Part shown: positions 56,534 through 64,000 of the stretch, piece by piece
Layout: each line of letters begins with the position of its first letter
Position numbering within the stretch: position 1 is the stretch's first letter
From: Omphalotus guepiniiformis
Lineage: Eukaryota; Basidiomycota; Agaricomycetes; Agaricales; Omphalotaceae
Assembly (NCBI GenBank): GCA_028554645.1
Contig: JAQOOI010000058.1
Location: forward strand, 248,001 to 312,000
Length of the DNA stretch: 64,000 nt
Direction of reading: 5' to 3'
Made by a program: the position numbers and the translations under genes
Notes under the pieces: generated by a model
What the model saw: only the letters and a program-made list of their open reading frames with translations
The model's database searches: none
What the model was told of the DNA's origin: nothing

Positions 56534-59348
56534 TTATTCCTCATCGAAAACGGCCTCTTCTTCTTCTTCCTCGTACTCATCTTCGTCACCTGCGCTGGCT
56601 TCCTGGTACTGTAAACAAATGGTGTCAAAGACAATGCCTACGGAAATGGAAATGAAAATACTAGTCACCTGCTGATATTCAGCGCTGGAATTAATACGAT
56701 GTCAGTCCCACGTATACGACAGAGAGGTGGGTGCAGCTCGCTCACATCAAGTCTTGTGTATTGCTTTCTGCTTCTGAGAACTCCATGGGGTCCATACCTT
56801 CTCCCGTATACCTGGATAATGAGAACAGTATTGAGTGATAGATGTGATATATATAAATCAAAAAACTGACCAATGCAAGAAAGCGCGCCGCTTAAACATC
56901 AAAGAAAACTGCGGAGATCATAATTAGCTCTGCTACTAATCGGACCAATTGAAGTGATAACTGACCCCTTCAAGAGTTCGCTGGAATAACTCCTGGACAG
57001 CCGTGGAGTTTGCAAGAGCTGTCGCAGCCTGTTTCTGACCATGATCAGATCCTACATATTCCAGACAGTGTAATAAAGGATACACACCTGTTTCTGACCA
57101 ACTGGAGGCACGGATACCAACGAAACTGAAACATTGTCAGGAATCCACCTAGGGTACCATGAGACCATCTACAGAGACAAACATCGACACTAGCTGACGC
57201 TCACTCGACAAAGTGCTGCGGGTTTTTCATTTGTAAATCATGTACCGCAACCTGCAACTTCAATTAGACCATACAACTATAGACTGACAGTGGCGCCTAA
57301 AATCTTACCTCGGCCTGGAATTAAACGTGTCAAAACTTCTCAGAAGCAGAGATTTCAGTTGGATTGTTGACTCACTTCTCGAGACGACACATTGCCACGG
57401 AAGATTGTTGCAGCGGTAAGATATCGACTTAACAATGAGATCGAGATATGTGAGTGTAACGTGAATAGATCGGAGGATAAGAAGACCTACCCGAAACGAG
57501 GGTCACAGGCAACAAGCAAGCTCTTCCTATCGAACAATCTGAAGTACGAACGCGATCTGTCAGACCATTCATTTCATCAGAGAAGAAGAATTCGAAGTCG
57601 TACGCTTGTGTGAGCTCGGAAACAGAGGTCCCTTGGTACGCCTGTGCCTTAGTGCTGAAAATTGGAGCATAGCTAGGCATTAAAAAGTGCAGCTAACAAG
57701 CCGGTATCAGGCCTTAATATCGAGCATTAGACCAAGTGCCAGCAGCAGACTCACACGAGGGAAGGGCACAAGGTTCATAGCCAGTTTGCGCAGATCTCTA
57801 GAAGCCGGATGAAAGCGGTATGAGCAATGCAACCCTTCGCGCTATCAGAGAGTGACGGACCCATTTAGTTGTCCAGGGAATCGAAGACTTGTGCTGACTC
57901 CACACATGACTCTCGCAATGAGCTACAAGGACGCGTCAAGCGAAAGCGAAGGCCAATTCCGAAATCCAAAAGAGTACCTCATTCAACTCTGGGAAGCTTG
58001 GACTCTTCATCTTGAGAGCACCAGTAGTAATATTATATCTGCACGGGATAAGACAATGAATTGTCCTTAGGATGTGCTGGAGAAATACTCACAGAGCTTC
58101 GTTATCGATACAGACAGTCAAATCACTGGCGTCTAAAAGTTGATGTACAGAAAGCATCGCGTTGTAAGGCTGAAATCCAGACTTAGATCTTCGAAGACTT
58201 CATTCGGGCACTCCATTTACCTCGACGACTGTTTCCGATACCTGAACAGAATGGTGAGAAAGAGAAAACAGATATTGAGCAGAGGAAAGTCACCAACTTT
58301 TGGTGATGGGAGGATCGAGAAAGTGGCAAGTATTCGGTCAGGATATTCCTATCGAAGGCATAGATGAGGCTATTGAGGTGTCAAAAGAAGACGACCTGCC
58401 CACCTCTCGCAGTTTTGATAGCAGCAGACTTCCCAACCCGGCACCAGTACCTCCACCCAGAGAATGTATGAGTTGAAATCCTTGAAGGGTATCGCATGCT
58501 TCTGCCTGCCTCCTGATGACTTCCTGTACAGGATATTAGCATCAAGCGAATGACGCCTCAAAAGGCAAAGGATCCTAGCACACCATCAACGGATCTACCA
58601 GCTCAGCACCTAGACCGCGTCTCAGCATGCATATCAGCGCGTCGGGGATAATAACGTGCCTTCTGTATAAACTGAATCATTCAAATCAGTACCTCTCATC
58701 GATATGATGACACGTATCACGCACATCCTTTGGCCCAATTGTTTCCTGCGCCTGGTTCACCTGCGACGTAGGTATCCGGGCGAAATAGTTTGCCAATCGG
58801 TCCACTTCGTAGCTACCATAAACAAAGAAAATTAAGAGATGTGTCAAAGGAATGAAAGAGAAACTCAGCCGATTGCATACGCCCGCCTCCAAATCAATCT
58901 GCGTACTTCGTGGAACGTATCTCAGAGCACCCTGTGATTCGACTTCGGTGAAGTAGACTCCCATCTATAAGAAAGACATTAGTGCATTGAAAACTTTTGC
59001 TTAATACTGAGGCGTACTCGTTGGAGCTGAAGAGGGTCCGATCCTACATATTTCTGCAAAGACTTTGTTCAGTTTGTCAAGTATGTTCCGGAAATGGGCT
59101 ACTCACACCATCGTGATCAAGACCGTGCTCCGCGAGGAGCATATTCCAAAACGCCTCCCCGACCTGATTGCCAGCCTGTCATCGTGGTATCGCAAGTAGA
59201 TCACCGTCAGCTGGGGTTACATTACGCAGATTCAAGTTCCTTTGAGAGTCAACTAACCTGTCCAACCTAAAGAGCATCGTCAGTATCATATGGCTGTAGA
59301 AATGAGACAATAACGCGCCTGTAAGTTGATAATTTCACGAGAGTACAT
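56534..59348 (-). CDS. Divergent beta-tubulin paralog
   Basis: GTP-binding microtubule subunit, diverged from the canonical form. The start is [10 protein letters not shown] (59348-59319), then a 9-base exon VGQ (59258-59266), then [20 protein letters not shown]. Later exons give [52 protein letters not shown] (GGGTGSG-type GTP loop), [149 protein letters not shown] and [20 protein letters not shown], ending AVFDEE. The segment around YYTEG (58620-58700) is hard to join in frame. Some 15-20 tiny exons make it unusually fragmented. Confidence 0.88.
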
Positions 59349-61197
59349 TATTGAGGATTGTACAAGTGATTGTCTGAGGTGTGATTCACTGGTGGGGGAA
59401 ACATTTGAACTTCGAACGTGAAGCGTGATACGCGTAAGCCGAGCTTCAATAACCGTAAACGCCGTCATGCCCCAAAATTGTACTGAAATTTGAATTTCAT
59501 TTGTGTACACTATTGTACTCTACACACATCTTGTACTAGTTAGTAGATATGTAGCAATGAAGTTCGTGTAGTGGTCAGTGTGTAGTGGTCAGTCTGTCCC
59601 TTGGCTGCCAGCCTGCAGGTGCAGCATCAAATCCCGGAGGATGTATTCGGGGAAAAGCTTCAGCCGAAGACCTAGACGTGACAATGTCAATTGTTCTACG
59701 CAAAATTACTTACAGTAAGGTCGTCCATTTATTGTGATAACCTGTAAAAGTTGTATTCAGAGTCAGCGTCAAGACGAATCCTTTGATGATACGTACTTTA
59801 ACGCAATGCAGCCAAAGACCATACGTCCGACACCATGTCATGCCCCGACAGCGTTTCTCTTTCTTCCGAACACTCGCTAGCAAAAGACCAATCGTAGGGT
59901 TTAGCATCTGACTCGCATCTGACCGACCTGCGAGTGCGCTTGTACGCCCTTAGTTTCAGCCCTTCTCAGTCTTCGGCAACATCCCCGATCTCCCAGACTC
60001 AAGAGAATTCAAGCTGACCGTAGTCCGGCCCAGTCATCCGAGTCGCTCAAGGGAAGGATAAGGTATCCATCATCGCAAATCGGCTTTTGACCGAGACTTG
60101 AGGTAATGTGGAGCTGTGCCATTACTAGCGAAGGTTAGAGGGCCATCTAAAACAACAGAATATAGATTTGGAATGTTCAGTTAATCCGAGAGTCTTGACG
60201 ACTTGAAGGAAGCTGAGAAGGGATACGACTTGCTCCATCCGAGTGCCGAGTCGTAAAGAAACACGTAGAACATTGATCGCAACCTGAGGAAGATATCAAA
60301 TGAAGACAGCACACAGAGCCAAGATACAACAACCTCATGTCCTCGTCCTGATCCTTATTTTGTAAAATCAGAAGCGCAATGCGCTGACCAATGTAAACGT
60401 CTGGAAAACCTCCATTCGCAGAAGTTTTGCGATTTATGACTGGATTCGTCCGCCGAGTCCAAGAATCGACTCGAGTACAATGCATCACGGCACCCACGCA
60501 CGAAGGTGTTTTAGCCTGTATTTCGAGCCCATAGCGAAGAACGAAATAAAGAGCGTTCGGGGGTAGGCAAGGTGTTTCGACATCTCGGGCGCATTCAATC
60601 AGGTCTTCTGTTTGTAAGTTTCTGGCCTAAACTTCATGTTGATAAGTTGAACCTCAGAATTGAAAGTTTATGCTTTGGTCATGGTCTGCTAAAAAACAAA
60701 CGAGAGAGTCATCAGAAGAGCCACAAAGAAGCATTATCAGTCCTAGATGAGCTTAAAGTTCGATGATAGCTTACTGGAGCGAGGAAGAACACCAGAGTTG
60801 GTTTCAAGACTCGTCGTTCGTGAACAACCTCTCCGGCGTCTGGATGGATTCCGTCCTTGCTTTTAAGCGCTTCTGCAGCTTGCTCAAGGAACGCTGGCTT
60901 TAATAAAAGACGACAACACAGATTCAATTTCTTGTCGTATCGAAAGACAACGCACTGCGCTGCGTAATAGGAGCATTGCGAGAGAGAGAGAGAAACAGTA
61001 GAGAAAGAATCATAAGGCACATGTGTTGATAAGATTAGATAACAACCGCTCAGCTGGACACCACCATCATCATGCAGCAGATGCATACATTACGATGAAT
61101 ATGCATGGCTCCGGTTCCTCATACTTCTATTAGAACTTGCCATATGAAGGTGCTCTAGAGGGCTCTGCTTATCTTTGTGTGTTCATCTTTCACTCTG
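59349..61197. other. Intergenic region with unresolved minus-strand frames
   Basis: Two minus-strand frames look somewhat protein-like: 60497-60177, which with a 50-base GT-AG intron continues as RLRSMFYVFLYDSALGWSKS before a stop, and 61086-60712, which contains KPAFLEQAAEALKSKDGIHP. I cannot link them to each other or to a family, and no good start codon is evident. They may be parts of an unknown or decayed gene. A GA microsatellite lies near 60978-60990. Confidence 0.35.
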
Positions 61198-63410
61198 ATG
61201 CATCTTTCATCGCCCTCTAGCTCATGTTTCTGGCGCAAGGTTGGGCTTGCGTTCGGGCTTGTCGTTGCTTCTTCTAAGCTTGTGGATGGAGCATTGCTTC
61301 AGCCACAGATACCATCTATCAAATCCTTCACAGAATTGAATTCACCACCTTTCCTCGTAACATCGCAGGTGCAGATAGTGGTCGACTCGTCTTTTGAACA
61401 TTCTGGCTCTCCCTCCCTGTCAAGTTTTGCACGAACGTTCCGGTCAGACCTTAGTGCTGTCACTGGATTTAGTAACATCTCTCAAGTACTGGTTGGGAAA
61501 CTCCCGAGCACGCCCCATGTTCCTACTGTGTTCTTAACTCTGGGCGCTTCCTCAAACCTGACTCTGTTCAACGGCCAAACCACAGGAGAGGGATATGAAT
61601 TCAATATAAGCAGCCAGATATATACGATCAAAGGCGTTGAAGCTATCGGCGCGTGGTGGGGTGAGCGTTTGTTCGGCGCCTGGATTGGTTGGGACGCTGA
61701 CAATCACGCCAGGAACTAGGACATTCCTCCAACAAGTCGTTATGTCGATTGCGAACGGTAGCAATTCTGCCTCCATCCCGTCAGGATCCGGCTCTGACAA
61801 TCCTGGGTGGGAAACTAGAGGGTTCATGATCGATGCTGGTCGGCACTGGTTCGAAACCTCATTCCTAGGTAAGATCAGATGCAATTCAAAGTTAATCCTC
61901 CCAGTTTGATGTAAACGGTTCAACAGCCGATTTGTGCATCTATGCGTCATTTTTCAAGATTCAAGAGATGCACCTTCACGCTTCAGACTTCTACTACGAT
62001 ATCAACATCCTAGAAAGCGCAAACTGGCGTGACCTCTATTCTGGGTTCCGTTTCCAGCCTTCCGAAGGTTCTCCGATAGCAGGTCTCGTGCCACTTCGAA
62101 ATGAAAGCTGGACAAGAGAAGAGTTCACGGCTCTGCAGAGCACTTGCGCTGAGCACGGGATCACAATAGTTCCAGAGATAGACACTCCAGCGCATTCTCT
62201 TGCAATCACGAAATGGAAACCTGAACTGATGATTCAGGGTTCGCCCGATCTGCTGAACTTGTCCTACCCTGAAACAATACCGACTCTTAAATCCATCTGG
62301 GATGAAGTTCTGCCATGGTTCACATCTACTGAAGTGTCTATCGGAGCAGATGAATACGAGGCATCACTGGCTGACGATTATATATCGTTCGTCAATGAGA
62401 TGAATGACTATATATCTCAGAAAAGTGGTAAAGCTATACGAATATGGGGGACGAATGAGCCTAGCACCACTGAAGCGATAACAACAAACGTTACCATCCA
62501 GCATTGGTGGTTTCCCGGCGGCTCTATACCTGTACAGCTCATGGAGCAGGGTTATCGTATCATTAACTCAGATCAGGTCTTCCTCTACCTGGATGGAAAG
62601 ACCTCTGATGAAGACCAGTTTCCTTGGGATTTGGACACGTCTAAGATGTGGCAAGGTGCTCCAGGTGGCAAAGGATGGGCACCGAACATCTTCTCTTCCA
62701 CCGACGCATCTAACAACACCTCCGTTGATAATCCTTTGTTACGCGGATCTATCATGGCCCTATGGAACGATTGGGGAAACAATGCTACGACGCCGCTGGA
62801 GATATACTATCAGTTAGCGAAGAGTCTCGCGGTGTTTGGTGAGAAAGCCTGGGCTGGGTCCGACGTTCGGGATACAGGCCTTTCTCATGACGACTTCGAA
62901 TCCATTTACCCAATACTTAATGCAGCTGCTCCTGGCCAGAACTTGAATCGTGGCGTTGGGCTTTCAGCTCCTGCTGTTGTGTTCCAGCATGATACAGTGT
63001 CTTCGTTCCCTCTGCATACAACTTTCGAATCAGTCGGTCCTCCTTACACCTTATTATTCACTGTGAAGCCTTCATCTTCATCTGGCGACGTCGTACTCTT
63101 TTCCGGTCGTGATTCCGTCCTATATCTCGATTCATTAGCCTTTGAAGACCCAACTACGAACATACGATACAACTTGGGCGTTGAGCTTCCTTTGGACAGC
63201 TTCACGACAGTGGAGATTCACGCCACTCTCAACTACACCTATGCGTTCATTAATGGTTCCTCGGAAAGGCAATACTATGAAACAAATCTCGATATCTGGG
63301 GTGAATACATGAAACTCGCCAATATGTCCTTTGCTGCTCCCTCGCATGTAATTGGTTCCCAAGGATTCAGAGGGGAATTGAATAACGTGACTCTTAAACT
63401 TGGAACTTGA
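61198..63410 (+). CDS. GH20 beta-N-acetylhexosaminidase, secreted
   Basis: Exo-acting enzyme releasing terminal GlcNAc or GalNAc, for example from chitin oligomers. The ATG at 61198 begins a Cys/Ser-containing signal sequence (MHLSSPSSSCFWRKVGLAFG). Exons are 61198-61660, 61713-61868 and 61927-63410. After an N-terminal accessory domain the TIM barrel starts GWETRGFMIDAGRHWF, continues MHLHASDFYYDIN, PEIDTPAHSLAITKW, and has the catalytic Asp-Glu pair in VSIGADEYEA. Further blocks are IRIWGTNEP, IQHWWFPGGS, LLRGSIMALWNDWG and FGEKAWAG. The last about 150 residues (VFQHDTVSSFPLH onward) look like a lectin-like beta-sandwich with several N-glycosylation sites. About 700 residues, longer than the core family by this tail. 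Confidence 0.93.
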
Positions 63411-63646
63411 AAGGATGGGGTGCATGCTTCAGGCCGGACGCTTTGAAAAACCCAGTCGTACGCGACGATATGCTTGATGATGGTCATAATAATTTACACC
63501 GTGTATGATTAGTACGGTACAAGTGTGACATGCCTGTGTCATGGATTCTCCTTAGTCTGCGAGACAGGCGAACTCTGAAGTTATATACATAACAAGACAT
63601 GATGTTTAAGATTATCGAATTCTGTACATAGTATGTCGCAAACTAC

Positions 63647-64000
63647 TCAAAGGTGTACCGAATGTAGACCTTCTAACTGCCACTCCTGAAGTGCCTTGTC
63701 GAAGCTACGATGACCGACCTCTAACAGAATACCTGTACTGTGGCACAAAACTTGCATCTCATGAGGAACATGGATGTTGGCAAAATCCGCGAAGGTCAAA
63801 GCAATTGACTCCAGCGATACAGCATCTGACTGAGATTGCCCTGACCTCGAAAGTGTCATAGCAGTGATTGCGTTCAAGATTCCGTTATCCACAAGGCCAA
63901 CATCTAAATGCAGCAGAGCGGGGAGAAGGGTGGCAGTCTGCGGAATAGTAGTCTTCTGAACAGTGAGGACTTCAACTAAATTTTTCAGGCCATTAAGCCT
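63647..64000 (-). CDS. C-terminal end of an unidentified protein (partial)
   Basis: A minus-strand frame open from the window edge to a stop at 63647, giving 117 residues. It reads RLNGLKNLVEVLTVQKTTIP, QTATLLPALLHLDVGLVDNG, then ILNAITAMTLSRSGQSQSD and FADFANIHVPHEMQVLCHST, ending WQLEGLHSVHL. It looks alpha-helical with regular leucines, like a repeat or coat/nuclear-transport-type protein end, but I cannot name it. The start and most of the gene lie right of the window. Confidence 0.55.
   Translation of the reverse strand, partial: RLNGLKNLVEVLTVQKTTIPQTATLLPALLHLDVGLVDNGILNAITAMTLSRSGQSQSDAVSLESIALTFADFANIHVPHEMQVLCHSTGILLEVGHRSFDKALQEWQLEGLHSVHL

Overview
The window is nuclear DNA of a filamentous basidiomycete fungus, most likely an Agaricomycete. 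Nearly every gene is cut by short GT-AG introns of about 45-70 bases with CTRAY-type branch points. Products are fungal: an AA14 copper oxidase, GH17 and GH20 glycosidases, cyanase, fungal BTB proteins, fungal DHA transporters, and paired proteins with GGTFTNV-type motifs. Genus cannot be fixed from the sequence.

Layout. 0-12.3 kb: end of a beta-lactamase-fold hydrolase, an MFS transporter, a single-pass membrane protein with a coiled-coil tail (-), a secreted low-complexity repeat protein (-), and a type-B carboxylesterase of 14 exons. 12.4-20.7 kb: a Ser/Asp-rich protein (-) that has a paralog at 47.6 kb, a gene-poor stretch, an EXPERA/emopamil-binding-type protein (-), tRNA-Phe with an intron, cyanase (-), and the succinate dehydrogenase assembly factor SDHAF3/ACN9 (-). 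20.7-26.1 kb: a mobile-element-rich tandem duplication. A unit holding the SDHAF3 5' end plus a BTB gene occurs twice. The first BTB copy is broken by a young gag-only LTR element, and a TA-flanked inverted-repeat element lies in front of it. The second BTB copy is intact.

26.6-34.3 kb: a C2H2 zinc-finger protein (-), a DHA2-type MFS transporter (-), an AT-rich island with an orphan promoter at its left edge, and a proline iminopeptidase. 34.5-41.7 kb: two tandem paralogous DHA2 transporters (-), each with a long Ser-rich N-terminal cytoplasmic region. 42.7-50.2 kb: a protein with a small Cys4 zinc knuckle (-), an AA14 lytic polysaccharide monooxygenase (-), the second GGTFTNV paralog, and GET4 (-). 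50.6-64 kb: GH17 glucanase (-), Hsp20, a DUF1479 protein (-), a divergent beta-tubulin with microexons (-), GH20 hexosaminidase, and the end of an unknown gene (-).

There is no obvious biosynthetic cluster or operon-like system. The secreted enzymes (AA14, GH17, GH20, carboxylesterase) fit growth on plant material and fungal wall turnover. The housekeeping set (SDHAF3, GET4, Hsp20, tRNA-Phe, tubulin) shows ordinary gene-rich euchromatin. The strongest second-look items are the duplicated and transposon-invaded BTB locus, the gag-only retroelement with LTRs that look identical, the AA14 gene whose copper-ligand exon has no normal splice donor, and the microexon-rich divergent beta-tubulin.
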